Shown: positions 1 through 8,857 of the stretch, in pieces | Position numbering within the stretch: the stretch's first letter is position 1 | How the letters are laid out: each line of letters begins with the position of its first letter | Assembly (NCBI RefSeq): GCF_002218025.2 | Contig: NZ_AP018680.1 | Location: 496,001 to 560,000 of the forward strand | Length of the DNA stretch: 64,000 nt | Direction: 5' to 3' | Source of the DNA: Vibrio casei | GTDB lineage: Bacteria; Pseudomonadota; Gammaproteobacteria; Enterobacterales; Vibrionaceae | Made by a program: the position numbers and the translations under genes | The notes under the pieces: model-generated | What the model was told of the DNA's origin: nothing | The model's input: only the letters and a program-made list of their open reading frames with translations | Database searches by the model: none

Positions 1-1025
1 ATTTTTTTGCCATCTCGTAAAACATCGAAGTCTATTGTTGTGCCAGGACGGAATTCGGTGACCATTTCCATGACGGTTTGGCTGTTAAGGATTTTATTAC
101 CATCAATACTGACAATCACATCTTTATCTTTTAGGCCGGCTTTTTGTGCTGGGCTATTTTCTGCGATGCTTAAAACAATGATACCGCTAACATGTTCAAT
201 ACCTAGTAATCGAGCAGCAACGGCATTCATATCTTGCCCATCAATCCCGATATAACCACGAATAACACGTCCATCAGCAATAATTTTGGTCATGATTTTA
301 TTGGCCAGTGCATAAGGAATAGCGAAAGAAATGCCATACGTTTCAAGGTCTGTCGCTTGCTGGAATGAAGCAGTATTAATGCCAATTAATTCACCTCGAG
401 TATTGACTAGAGCACCGCCGGAGTTCCCTTTATTGATTGCAGCATCTGTTTGAATGAAAGCTTGACGCCCATCTGCGCTTACCGATGAGCGTCCTAGAGC
501 TGAAATAATCCCAAAAGTCGTAGTTTGACCAAGATTGTAGGGGTTGCCGATTGCTAACACAATATCCCCCACTTTGGCTTTATAACTTGGATTTTGAGGA
601 ATCACCGGCAAGTTATTCATATCAACTTTTAAGACGGCAATATCGCTCTGTTTGTCCGAGCCGATAAGTTGGGCGCTTGAAACACGCCCGTCTTGCAAGG
701 CAACTACAATTTGATCGGCTTGAGCAACCACATGAAAGTTGGTAATGATATAACCTTTATCAGAAACGATAACACCAGATCCAAGTCCTTGAGTTTTCAG
801 TTTTAATCGGTCACCTTCTACATACTGGCGACTATAAATATTGGCAACCGCTGGACCGGCGCGATGCACGGCATGGCTAAATGATACCTGAACATCACCA
901 ATATCTTCAGTTTCTTGGGAAGGCTGAATGCGTAAGATATCTTGACGTAAAGAGGGGACAGCGAGCAATATGATCGTTGCGGTTGCTAGGCCAATAAGAA
1001 TAGGTCGAAGCAAAAATTTTAACAT
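1..1025 (-). CDS. degS: DegS, inner-membrane site-1 serine protease (C-terminus cut by window edge)
   Basis: The reading frame is open from ATG at 1025 to the window edge, giving about 341 of the roughly 355 residues usual for DegS. A single N-terminal membrane anchor (about residues 5-24) is followed by a trypsin-like HtrA domain with His98 (TNFHVV), Asp128 (SDIAVL) and Ser202 (GNSGGA), then one PDZ domain. DegS is periplasmic-facing; it senses misfolded porin C-termini and makes the first cut in anti-sigma factor RseA, releasing sigma-E. The single PDZ domain and uncleaved anchor separate it from the neighbouring DegQ. The truncation comes from the window, not from mutation. Confidence 0.95.
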   Translation of the reverse strand, partial: MLKFLLRPILIGLATATIILLAVPSLRQDILRIQPSQETEDIGDVQVSFSHAVHRAGPAVANIYSRQYVEGDRLKLKTQGLGSGVIVSDKGYIITNFHVVAQADQIVVALQDGRVSSAQLIGSDKQSDIAVLKVDMNNLPVIPQNPSYKAKVGDIVLAIGNPYNLGQTTTFGIISALGRSSVSADGRQAFIQTDAAINKGNSGGALVNTRGELIGINTASFQQATDLETYGISFAIPYALANKIMTKIIADGRVIRGYIGIDGQDMNAVAARLLGIEHVSGIIVLSIAENSPAQKAGLKDKDVIVSIDGNKILNSQTVMEMVTEFRPGTTIDFDVLRDGKK

Positions 1026-1099
1026 GTAACCCTCAAGGTACTGAATGAATAGGGGCGGTGATTGAGATTTGCAAAGAATAGCACTGGAAAGAAAGCAAA

Positions 1100-1133
1100 G
1101 AAAAGAGAAGTTTCATATTGAAGCTTCTCTTTG
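1100..1133 (-). terminator. Terminator after degQ
   Basis: A 9-bp stem (AAAGAGAAG at 1102-1110 and CTTCTCTTT at 1124-1132) lies just past the degQ stop. Read on the minus strand it is followed by TTTTCTTTG. It would separate degQ transcripts from degS. Confidence 0.6.
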
Positions 1134-1154
1134 AGTGATGACGGAAAGATTTAT

Positions 1155-2528
1155 TTACTTAACGACAAGGTAAATTGTACGATCTCCTCGTTGAATGTTG
1201 AGGGCTAATATATTGGTTTTGTGGTCCAATACTTTTTTCATTTGCGCTAGATTTTTCACTCGAGTTCTATTAACTCCAATGATGATATCACCTTGTTGTA
1301 ATTGATAGCTCTCGGCATGTGAGCCTTTTACTATTTCAGTAACTTTGATTCCAGAAATAGAATCATTATTGTCTGTGTTACTAAATTTAGCCCCTTCTAA
1401 ACCGGGATGCAGTTCTTCTGCAGACGCTTGTAATTGCTGTGATGATCCTAATACCACATTTGTTTTTATGGTTTTACCATCACGAAGTAGGCCTAGTTTG
1501 ACACTCTTTCCAGCCCCTATGGTGGCTATTTTTGCTCGGAGTTCACCAAAGGTATTAATGTCTTTACCATTAATGGATGTGATCACGTCACCGGCTTTTA
1601 ATCCTGCTTTTTCTGCAGCACTGTCGGGCATCACTTGACTAACGAAAGCACCTTTACTATTCGTATAACCCATAGCTTCTGCAAGATCGGGCGTAATTTC
1701 TCCGCCTTGGACACCGAGTATACCTCGCTTAACTTCTCCAAATTCAATGATTTGTTCAGTTAAGTTTTTGACCATATTTGACGGAATAGCAAAGCCAATT
1801 CCAACGTTACCGCCGTTAGGGCCTAAGATGGCTGTATTAATACCAACTAACTCACCGTTTAAGTTAACCAATGCTCCACCAGAATTACCACTATTTATTG
1901 CTGCATCGGTTTGAATGAAGTTTTCAAAGTTTTCAATATTGAGACCACTACGACCTAAAGCAGAAATAATCCCAGATGTAACGGTTTGGCCGAGACCGAA
2001 AGGGTTACCTATCGCTACTGCAAAATCACCCACTCGTAAATGGTCTGAGTCAGCCAAGGTTGCCTGAGTGAGTCCGGATACTTTTTTTTCTAATTTGATT
2101 AAGGCGATATCGGATAGTTTATCGCCACCAATTAAAGTAGCTTTAAATTCACGTTTATCAGAAAGCGTGACTTGGATTTTATCTGCTTCATTAATGACAT
2201 GGTAATTAGTGACAATATAGCCGTTTTGAGCATCAATAATGACTCCGGATCCTAATCCTCTAAATTGTCGTTTAGGCATTGACTGTATAGGCATATCTGG
2301 GCCAAAGAAATACCTAAATTGTTCAGGGATAGATTGGCTATTATCTGTTTTTTTGCCCTCAACCGAGACAGTGACGACCGCGGGTGTAACGGTGGCCAGC
2401 ATAGGTGCAAGGCTAGGCGTTTCTTGCCCATTAACTGAATTAGGAATGGTTGCAGATGCCGATATTGGGGTGAAAATAGCACTGAGGCTTAATGAGATTG
2501 TACTCAGAACAAGCAAAGGTCCTTTCAT
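1155..2528 (-). CDS. degQ: DegQ/DegP-family periplasmic serine endoprotease (Do family)
   Basis: This is a periplasmic protease and chaperone that removes misfolded envelope proteins. A cleavable signal peptide (about residues 1-26) precedes an HtrA protease domain with His110 (TNYHVI), Asp140 (SDIALI) and Ser216 (GNSGGA). Two PDZ domains follow, at roughly residues 260-350 and 365-455. Two PDZ domains plus a signal peptide and a 457-residue length fit DegQ/DegP, and lying upstream of degS is the usual gammaproteobacterial arrangement for DegQ. The loop after the signal peptide is short, which favours DegQ over DegP. It has its own terminator before degS. Confidence 0.93.
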   Translation of the reverse strand: MKGPLLVLSTISLSLSAIFTPISASATIPNSVNGQETPSLAPMLATVTPAVVTVSVEGKKTDNSQSIPEQFRYFFGPDMPIQSMPKRQFRGLGSGVIIDAQNGYIVTNYHVINEADKIQVTLSDKREFKATLIGGDKLSDIALIKLEKKVSGLTQATLADSDHLRVGDFAVAIGNPFGLGQTVTSGIISALGRSGLNIENFENFIQTDAAINSGNSGGALVNLNGELVGINTAILGPNGGNVGIGFAIPSNMVKNLTEQIIEFGEVKRGILGVQGGEITPDLAEAMGYTNSKGAFVSQVMPDSAAEKAGLKAGDVITSINGKDINTFGELRAKIATIGAGKSVKLGLLRDGKTIKTNVVLGSSQQLQASAEELHPGLEGAKFSNTDNNDSISGIKVTEIVKGSHAESYQLQQGDIIIGVNRTRVKNLAQMKKVLDHKTNILALNIQRGDRTIYLVVK

Positions 2529-2603
2529 TCTAAAACTCCTTTATGGTATACCGGAGTTAAGACTGAAAAACCTTTGCAAAGTTCCTTGCTATTACGGGGT
2601 AAT

Positions 2604-3044
2604 TTACGAAGCTTTGTTCATTTTTGGCGAATCAACAATTGATTTCTTTTGTTCTTTTAATAGGCCAGTTGCACCATTAGCGTAATCTTTAGGTTGAACG
2701 TCGGTGAGTTCTTCTGCCTTACGCTGTTCATCTGGTGTTGGTTCTGAAGCTTGTATTGCAAATGGATTTTCTTGCTTTGGTAAATTAGGCAATAAGTTTG
2801 AAGAGCTTTGAGCCATATGTTGATAAATTTTAGTGTAGTTTTTACCTAAGGTATCAAGCATTTCTGCTGAATTTGAAAAATGGTCAGCCAAATCTTGCCT
2901 ATGCTGTTCTAATTCAAATTTTGCGGTTTCGAGTTCTTTTTGAATTTGTTTGTGTTTTTTGTATTCAGGTGTCATTAGTCGAGCAATGATGATGCCAACA
3001 ATGAGACCAATAACCAAACCTACTGCAGCGTAAAGAAAAGCCAT
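2604..3044 (-). CDS. zapG: ZapG (YhcB/DUF1043), inner-membrane cell division/envelope protein
   Basis: A small 146-residue protein with one N-terminal transmembrane helix (residues 3-23, rich in Gly and Ile) followed by a charged, probably coiled-coil region (about 25-75) and a low-complexity tail. This matches the YhcB family, which is linked in Enterobacteria to cell division and coordination of envelope growth. It is divergent from zapE, the arrangement seen for yhcB and yhcM beside degQ-degS in many gammaproteobacteria. The assignment rests on architecture and synteny, as the tail is poorly conserved. Confidence 0.85.
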   Translation of the reverse strand: MAFLYAAVGLVIGLIVGIIIARLMTPEYKKHKQIQKELETAKFELEQHRQDLADHFSNSAEMLDTLGKNYTKIYQHMAQSSSNLLPNLPKQENPFAIQASEPTPDEQRKAEELTDVQPKDYANGATGLLKEQKKSIVDSPKMNKAS

Positions 3045-3209
3045 ATAAGCTCCTTATTATTGTTTTTTAACATGTTTGTTACGACGCGTTATACATGTTG
3101 AGAATACATGGTACTATGACATCTCAGCTTGATAAAGCAAAAGCTGCCCTTGAAAGTTGCTAACTTGATCGGGCTATTTTTTCTTAATATTCGTAAATGA
3201 CATTCAATA

Positions 3210-4313
3210 ATGACAACGCCTAAACAAAAGTATCAGCACGACATTGAACATTCAGGTTATCAACAAGATCCTGCGCAACAATTCGCCGTGGATAAGCTCG
3301 ATCAACTTTACCATCAATTTCTTGAGTATGTATCAGCCCCTGACGAAAAAGTGAGTTTATTTGCGAAATGGTTAGGACGTAGTCATTCAAAAGTGCCACC
3401 TAAAGGGCTATATTTCTGGGGGGGGGTCGGCAGAGGTAAAACCTATTTAATGGATTTGTTTTTTGATTCATTGCCCTATGAAAAAAAATCCAGAATTCAC
3501 TTCCACCGCTTTATGCAGCGAGTCCATTTAGAGCTAGCGAGTTTAAAAGAGGTAAGTGATCCATTAGAAAGGGTGGCGGATACGTTTAAGCAAGAAGCCG
3601 ATATTTTGTGTTTTGATGAATTTTTCGTTTCCGATATTACCGATGCGATGATTTTAGGGACTCTTTTTCAGGGGTTATTTGCTCGGGGAGTCATTCTTGT
3701 TGCCACATCAAATATCCCGCCTCAAGACCTTTACCGAAATGGATTGCAACGTGCACGTTTTTTACCTGCTATTGAATTGATTGAAAAGCATTGCATAGAA
3801 GTGAATGTTGATAGTGGTATTGATTATCGAATGAGAACATTAGAACAAGCTGAAATTTACCACTTTCCGTTAGATGGTCAAGCTCAGGAAAATCTTGAGC
3901 ATTATTACCTTCAATTAAGCCGAGATGAATGTAAACACGTTAAGAGTATTGAGATTAATTATCGTAATCTTGACGTAAAAGGAGCATGTGATGGTGTGCT
4001 TTATGCTAGCTTTAGTCAGCTATGTGAAACAGCGCGTAGTCAATCTGATTACATTGAATTATCCCGTTTGTACCATACTGTTTTATTGTCAGGTGTGAAG
4101 CAAATGGATCGCAGTAGTGATGATGCGGCGAGGCGCTTTATTGCTTTGGTGGATGAGTTTTATGAACGGAATGTTACTTTGATTATTTCTGCTGAAACGG
4201 ATTTGGAATCTTTATATCGTTCTGGGCAATTAGAATTTGAATTCCAACGCTGTCAATCTCGCTTGTTCGAGATGCAGAGCTTAGAATATCTTTCTCATGA
4301 GCATTTATCATAA
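3210..4313 (+). CDS. zapE: ZapE, AFG1-like cell division ATPase
   Basis: A P-loop ATPase of the AFG1/YhcM family, 367 residues, reported in E. coli to associate with the Z-ring. The Walker A motif GGVGRGKT is at residues 71-78 and Walker B (ILCFDEFFV) has Asp136 and Glu137. The start at 3210 is the first ATG of the frame and gives the family's usual N-terminus. The codons for Trp-Gly-Gly-Val just before the P-loop Lys contain nine consecutive G bases (3418-3426), a tract prone to slippage. It is divergent from zapG and upstream of rplM, from which it is separated by a promoter. Confidence 0.93.
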   Translation: MTTPKQKYQHDIEHSGYQQDPAQQFAVDKLDQLYHQFLEYVSAPDEKVSLFAKWLGRSHSKVPPKGLYFWGGVGRGKTYLMDLFFDSLPYEKKSRIHFHRFMQRVHLELASLKEVSDPLERVADTFKQEADILCFDEFFVSDITDAMILGTLFQGLFARGVILVATSNIPPQDLYRNGLQRARFLPAIELIEKHCIEVNVDSGIDYRMRTLEQAEIYHFPLDGQAQENLEHYYLQLSRDECKHVKSIEINYRNLDVKGACDGVLYASFSQLCETARSQSDYIELSRLYHTVLLSGVKQMDRSSDDAARRFIALVDEFYERNVTLIISAETDLESLYRSGQLEFEFQRCQSRLFEMQSLEYLSHEHLS

Positions 4314-4497
4314 AAAATAGCCAGTAGGCTTTTAAAACCTAGATAACTATTTAAGGGGCTTTAATTTTCTTTTAAGAAAAAGTTTTAAAAAGTTTATCTT
4401 TGGTGCGAGAAAGTGCTCGTTTTCACTAGCCTTACCTCCTAAGCTAAAAAAAGAGACTTTTTTATCGAAAGTAGATGATTTTTCCTTCACTCTTCTC

Positions 4498-4503
4498 TAT
4501 AAT
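4498..4503 (+). promoter_or_regulatory. Candidate -10 box of the rplM-rpsI promoter
   Basis: A perfect TATAAT lies at 4498-4503 in the zapE-rplM gap, about 190 bases before the rplM start. The matching -35 is weak (ATGATT at 4475-4480 with 17-bp spacing), so this is a candidate only. The upstream part of the gap (4314-4497) holds AT-rich sequence with only a weak, short stem just after the zapE stop. Confidence 0.45.
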
Positions 4504-4509
4504 CCTGCG

Positions 4510-4692
4510 ACCCACCGTTACTGCAGGTTTCATTATTTTATAATGAACCGAGAGTACCAACGACTCGAAGGGGTGATGAATGGGACTCTTAGACAGTGGG
4601 AATAAGCTTTCTGTAGGCTTTTTATCCTAAGGGTAATGAGCAAGACGCTTGTTCCTTAAACTATGAATTTAAATTAAACGGGTATTGTTAGC
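4510..4692 (+). promoter_or_regulatory. Long structured leader of rplM-rpsI, candidate ribosomal-protein autoregulatory region
   Basis: About 180 untranslated bases precede rplM. They contain an AT-rich hairpin (GGTTTCATTA, then TAATGAACC, at about 4526-4550) and further short complementary segments. In E. coli the rplM leader is a target for autoregulation by L13, and a long leader here suggests the same. I could not fold it or compare it with the described motif, so function is inferred from position. Confidence 0.4.
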
Positions 4693-5121
4693 ATGAAAAC
4701 TTTCGTTGCTAAACCAGAAACTGTAAAACGCGACTGGTATGTTGTAGACGCTGAAGGTAAAACTCTTGGCCGTCTAGCAAGTGAAATTGCATCTCGCCTA
4801 CGTGGCAAACATAAAGCTGAGTACACTCCTCACGTTGACACTGGTGATTACATCATCGTTGTAAACGCAGAGAAAGTAGCTGTTACAGGTAACAAGGCGA
4901 AGGGTAAAATCTATTACCGTCACTCTGAATTCCCTGGTGGCCTAAAATCAATCTCTTTTGAAAAACTGATTGATAAGAAGCCAGAAATGGTTATTGAACT
5001 AGCTGTTAAAGGTATGCTACCACGTGGTCCTCTTGGCCGTGCTATGTACCGTAAGCTAAAAGTTTACGCTGGCGCTGAGCACAACCATGTTGCTCAACAA
5101 CCACAAGTACTAGACATCTAA
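4693..5121 (+). CDS. rplM: 50S ribosomal protein L13
   Basis: A protein of 142 residues, the normal L13 length. It begins [10 protein letters not shown] and carries the conserved core around [15 protein letters not shown] and [10 protein letters not shown]. It is a large-subunit protein needed early in 50S assembly. It forms a two-gene operon with rpsI (15-base gap) and has the long leader described separately. Codon use is strongly biased, as expected of a highly expressed gene. Confidence 0.98.
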   Translation: MKTFVAKPETVKRDWYVVDAEGKTLGRLASEIASRLRGKHKAEYTPHVDTGDYIIVVNAEKVAVTGNKAKGKIYYRHSEFPGGLKSISFEKLIDKKPEMVIELAVKGMLPRGPLGRAMYRKLKVYAGAEHNHVAQQPQVLDI

Positions 5122-5136
5122 CCGAGGATTATCGAA

Positions 5137-5529
5137 ATGGCAGAGAATCAATACTACGGCACTGGCCGTCGCAAAAGCTCAGCTGCTCGTGTTTTCATCA
5201 AACCAGGCAGCGGCAACATCGTAATCAACAAACGTGATCTAGAGACGTACTTCGGTCGTCCAACTTCACGTATGGTTGTTAAGCAACCACTTGAACTTGT
5301 TAATATGGTTGATACATTTGACCTATATGTAACAGTTAAAGGTGGTGGTATTTCTGGTCAAGCTGGTGCGATCCGTCATGGTATCACACGCGCTCTTATG
5401 GAATACGATGAAACTCTACGCCCTGTTTTACGCGCAGCTGGCTATGTTACGCGTGACGCTCGTTGCGTTGAACGTAAGAAAGTTGGTCTACGTAAAGCAC
5501 GTCGTAAACCACAATTCTCTAAGCGTTAA
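5137..5529 (+). CDS. rpsI: 30S ribosomal protein S9
   Basis: A protein of 130 residues beginning with [19 protein letters not shown] and ending in the basic tail [11 protein letters not shown], which in S9 reaches the P-site tRNA. It is the second gene of the rplM operon, preceded by a GAGG ribosome binding site and followed by a strong terminator. Confidence 0.98.
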   Translation: MAENQYYGTGRRKSSAARVFIKPGSGNIVINKRDLETYFGRPTSRMVVKQPLELVNMVDTFDLYVTVKGGGISGQAGAIRHGITRALMEYDETLRPVLRAAGYVTRDARCVERKKVGLRKARRKPQFSKR

Positions 5530-5594
5530 TTTTCTTTACAGAGTTTTTTCTGTACTGCAAATATACGTCATCAGTATTTCTGGTGTGTGGTTAC

Positions 5595-5622
5595 AAAAGC
5601 TCGACTTCGGTCGGGCTTTTTT
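5595..5622 (+). terminator. Terminator of the rplM-rpsI operon
   Basis: The GC-containing stem GCTCGAC/GTCGGGC (5599-5605 and 5610-5616, one G-U pair) is closed by a TTCG tetraloop. It is flanked by AAAA and a run of six T, a classic intrinsic terminator. Confidence 0.85.
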
Positions 5623-6132
5623 GTATCTAAAAAACAGCTCTATTGGTATGTACTCTCTAATACTACTTTTGTATCTTCCTCTTTTTGTACTTTTATATTT
5701 AAGCCTCATTTCTTGAGGGAGAACGTATTTGTATTGACTATATTTCGAAAAGAGGGCTCGGTAAGTTTTAATATTTATATAACCAAGTGTTACATAATGT
5801 GTCATTTTAGGTGGATTATCTTGCTTTATAGTGGTTGTTTGTATTGTTTTTTAGATTTTTAATTTAGGCTATCAGCCCTTATATTCGCTGTTTTTAGCCG
5901 CTTTTGTGAAGTCCTAAACAAATATGGGTAACAGATGTTATGAAAAGGTAGCTTTACCTTGTCTCTATGTATCGCTTTATTTATCATTTGCAGATACATG
6001 TGCATGAAAATACGCATATAAATATTATTGGAAGCAAAAGTCGGTTTTCATAAAAGAAAAAATACATAATAAGAATGCTAAGGACTTGGTTATTCTTTTG
6101 TATTTAATACAAATCGATCGGGAGAATGTTGG
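5623..6132. other. Gene-free, AT-rich spacer between rpsI and petA
   Basis: About 510 bases with no convincing gene. Short open frames here lack ribosome binding sites and recognisable protein features. The only notable structure is a perfect dyad, TTTGTATT-T-AATACAAA, at 6097-6113, just ahead of the petA ribosome binding site (GGGAGAATG at 6120-6128). The spacer should hold the petABC promoter, but I cannot place it with confidence. Confidence 0.5.
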
Positions 6133-6726
6133 ATGAGCAATGCGCCTATAAATAATGGCCGTCGGCGCTTTTTGACTGCCACAACAGCAGTTGTTGGTGG
6201 GATTGGAGCAGTGGCAGTAGCTGTGCCTTTTATTAAGTCTTGGAACCCAAGTGAAAGGGCGAAAGCTGCTGGTGCACCTGTAGAGGTAGATATTAGTAAG
6301 CTCGAAGAAGGACAATTAGTTCGTGTGGAATGGCGCGGTAAGCCAGTTTGGGTGGTTCGTCGTTCCAAATCAACGTTGGTTGAGCTGGATTCTATCGCCG
6401 ATAAATTGCGAGACCCCCAATCAGAACAAGAGCAACAACCTGAATACGCTCATAATGTTTATCGTTCTATAAAGCCTGAGTATTTTGTTGCTGTGGGTAT
6501 CTGTACACACCTTGGTTGCTCACCAACCTACTTACCAGACTCTTTTAGTGAGCAAGTTCAAGGCATTCAATCTGGATTTTTTTGTCCATGTCATGGCTCT
6601 AAGTTTGATTTAGCTGGTCGTGTGTTCCAAGGTGTGCCAGCACCGCTAAACTTAGTTGTTCCAGAGCATGGGTATCTTAGTGACACACGTATTATCATTG
6701 GTGAGAGCCGTGGAGGGGAAGCCTGA
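6133..6726 (+). CDS. petA: Ubiquinol-cytochrome c reductase, Rieske iron-sulfur subunit
   Basis: The [2Fe-2S] subunit of the cytochrome bc1 complex, which takes electrons from ubiquinol on the periplasmic side. A twin-arginine-like N-terminus (RRRFL at residues 10-14) leads into a membrane anchor of about residues 17-34. The cluster ligands are in Cys124-Thr-His126-Leu-Gly-Cys129 and Cys151-Pro-Cys153-His154. At 197 residues it is the usual length. It is first gene of petABC; its TGA stop overlaps the petB ATG by one base (TGATG). Confidence 0.97.
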   Translation: MSNAPINNGRRRFLTATTAVVGGIGAVAVAVPFIKSWNPSERAKAAGAPVEVDISKLEEGQLVRVEWRGKPVWVVRRSKSTLVELDSIADKLRDPQSEQEQQPEYAHNVYRSIKPEYFVAVGICTHLGCSPTYLPDSFSEQVQGIQSGFFCPCHGSKFDLAGRVFQGVPAPLNLVVPEHGYLSDTRIIIGESRGGEA

Positions 6727-7994
6727 TGCAAGCCTTACTTGATTGGGTAGAAAAACGTCTACCCGTAATGGATGCCTATAAAAAGCATTTATCTGAATAC
6801 CCAATGCCTAAGAACTTCAATTTTTGGTACCTTTTTGGTTCTTTGGCGATGTTGGTGTTGGTTAATCAGATCCTAACGGGGATTTGGCTAACAATGAACT
6901 ATGTCCCATCAGGTGATGGTGCATTTGCCTCTGTTGAATACATCATGCGTGATGTGGAATATGGCTGGTTGTTACGTTACATGCACTCCACAGGCGCTTC
7001 AGCATTCTTTGTTGTTGTTTACTTGCATATGTTTCGTGGGCTGATTTATGGTTCATATCAAAAGCCCCGTGAATTGCTGTGGATTTTTGGTATGTTGATT
7101 TTTCTAGTGCTAATGGCTGAAGCTTTCATGGGGTATTTATTACCTTGGGGGCAAATGTCTTATTGGGGTGCTCAGGTAATCATTTCTCTGTTTGGTGCAA
7201 TTCCAGTTATTGGTGATGACTTAACATTATGGATACGTGGGGATTACGTTATCTCTGGCGCAACCTTAAATCGATTCTTTGCACTTCACGTGATTGCTCT
7301 GCCTATTGTGTTACTACTATTGGTGGTATTACACGTATTGGCTTTGCATGAAGTCGGCTCAAATAACCCCGATGGAATTGAAACAAAGATACCAAAAGCG
7401 CCAGATGATAATGGTGAGCATAAAACACAGTTTAAGTTTCATAAGCAATTTACCAGTAAGTACAATGTTCAAGACTCTGTTCCATTTCATCCATATGGTA
7501 CGGTTAAAGATATGGTTGGTGTTGCAGGCTTTTTGTTTCTTTTCTGTTATGTATTGTTCTTCAATCCTGAAATGGGGGGCTATTTCCTTGAGCCGCCTAA
7601 CTTTGAGGCCGCAAACCCACTGAAAACACCGGAACACATTGCTCCGGTATGGTACTTCACACCATTTTACGCCATTTTACGCGCAGTACCGGACAAGTTA
7701 TTAGGTGTTGCAGCAATGGGAGCATCTATTGTTTTCTTATTCTTACTTCCTTGGTTTGATCGCTGTAAAGTTCGCTCATACCGTTACCGTAGTAAGTGGC
7801 ACTTATTGAATATTATTCAATTCGTCATTTGTTTTATTGCTCTTGGTATTCTGGGAACCTTACCGGCAACTGCGCTTTACACTTTGTTAGCACAGATTTT
7901 CAGTTTAGGTTATTTCATGTTCTTCATTTTATTGTATTTCTATAGTAAAAATGAAGCTACGAAACCATTACCAGAGAGGGTGACATTCAAATGA
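6726..7994 (+). CDS. petB: Ubiquinol-cytochrome c reductase, cytochrome b subunit
   Basis: An integral membrane, dihaem subunit of the bc1 complex with 422 residues and about eight transmembrane helices. Recognisable segments include GWLLRYMHSTGASAFF with the helix B haem ligands, the region FMGYLLPWGQMSYWGAQV forming part of the Qo site, and the PEWY-equivalent sequence APVWYFTPFYAILR. The length indicates a full-length bc1-type cytochrome b rather than split b6/IV. It is coupled to petA and petC by overlapping start and stop codons. Confidence 0.97.
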   Translation: MQALLDWVEKRLPVMDAYKKHLSEYPMPKNFNFWYLFGSLAMLVLVNQILTGIWLTMNYVPSGDGAFASVEYIMRDVEYGWLLRYMHSTGASAFFVVVYLHMFRGLIYGSYQKPRELLWIFGMLIFLVLMAEAFMGYLLPWGQMSYWGAQVIISLFGAIPVIGDDLTLWIRGDYVISGATLNRFFALHVIALPIVLLLLVVLHVLALHEVGSNNPDGIETKIPKAPDDNGEHKTQFKFHKQFTSKYNVQDSVPFHPYGTVKDMVGVAGFLFLFCYVLFFNPEMGGYFLEPPNFEAANPLKTPEHIAPVWYFTPFYAILRAVPDKLLGVAAMGASIVFLFLLPWFDRCKVRSYRYRSKWHLLNIIQFVICFIALGILGTLPATALYTLLAQIFSLGYFMFFILLYFYSKNEATKPLPERVTFK

Positions 7995-8731
7995 AAAAGT
8001 GGATTGTAGGACTTTTTGCGTTCATGTTGCCATTATCGGTGATGGCGGCTGGTGGCAACGTCCACCTAGATAAAGCAAATAACGATCTAACGGATCAAGC
8101 GTCATTACAGCGAGGCGCTAAAACGTTCATGAACTACTGTGCGGGTTGTCATTCTACCCAATATCAGCGTTATCAAAGAGTGGCGACTGATTTAGGTATT
8201 CCTGATGATTTGATGAAAGAAAATCTGATGTTTGATCCTAAAGCTAAAATTGGGGATCTGATGACCAATGCGATTCCTGAAGATAGTGCTGCGAAATGGT
8301 TTGGTGCTCCGCCTCCAGACTTAACTTTAGTGGCGCGTGTTCGTGGCGTTGATTGGTTATATACCTATTTGCGTTCTTTTTATGCCGATCCTGCTCGTCC
8401 ATTTGGGGTGAATAATATTACTTTCCCGAATGTGGGAATGCCTCATGTACTGGAAGGATTACAAGGAATCCCTCAGCCTGTGCATGAAACCACCATGATT
8501 GATGGTAAAGAGCATAAAGTAGTCACAAGCACTAAAGTTGAAAAACAAGGTGAATTGACTACTGAAGAGTATGACTCTACGATCCGTGATTTAGTGAACT
8601 TCCTTGAATACTCTGGTGATCCAGTGAAATTAGAACGTCATAACCTTGGTTGGTGGGTAATGGCTTTCTTAGTGATTTTCACTATTATTGTGGTATTACT
8701 TAAGAAAGAATACTGGCGCGATGTTCATTAA
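7991..8731 (+). CDS. petC: Cytochrome c1 subunit of the bc1 complex
   Basis: A signal peptide (about residues 1-20, ending VMAAG) precedes a haem c motif Cys50-Ala-Gly-Cys53-His54. A C-terminal transmembrane anchor lies at about residues 217-238. The protein passes electrons from the Rieske centre to soluble or membrane cytochrome c. The ATG overlaps the petB stop (ATGA), so translation is probably coupled. Two stem-loops follow the gene. Confidence 0.96.
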   Translation: MKKWIVGLFAFMLPLSVMAAGGNVHLDKANNDLTDQASLQRGAKTFMNYCAGCHSTQYQRYQRVATDLGIPDDLMKENLMFDPKAKIGDLMTNAIPEDSAAKWFGAPPPDLTLVARVRGVDWLYTYLRSFYADPARPFGVNNITFPNVGMPHVLEGLQGIPQPVHETTMIDGKEHKVVTSTKVEKQGELTTEEYDSTIRDLVNFLEYSGDPVKLERHNLGWWVMAFLVIFTIIVVLLKKEYWRDVH

Positions 8732-8744
8732 TTGTGTTGGGAAT

Positions 8745-8797
8745 AAAAATTAGCCTGAATGTGAACATTTGTGTTAAAATTCCTTGCTAATTTTTTT
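8745..8797 (+). terminator. First stem-loop downstream of petC
   Basis: AAAAATTAGC (8745-8754) pairs with GCTAATTTTT (8786-8795), a 10-bp stem with a 31-base loop, running into seven T. The large AT-rich loop makes it a weaker terminator than the next one. A TGTTAAAAT sequence (8772-8780), resembling an extended -10 box, lies inside the loop and may belong to an sspA promoter. Confidence 0.4.
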
Positions 8798-8799
8798 GT

Positions 8800-8830
8800 A
8801 ATGGAGGCAGTTAGCCTCCATTCTTTTTTT
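8800..8830 (+). terminator. Intrinsic terminator between petC and sspA
   Basis: AATGGAGGC (8800-8808) pairs perfectly with GCCTCCATT (8814-8822) across a 5-base loop, followed by C and seven T. It is a strong terminator, only 28 bases before the sspA start. Confidence 0.8.
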
Positions 8831-8857
8831 ATTTAAAGTATGCTGGAGGGCTTATCA

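Noticed and set aside
5536..5862. Several short open frames on both strands after rpsI
   Set aside because: They overlap the rpsI terminator and AT-rich spacer, lack ribosome binding sites and show no protein-like composition.
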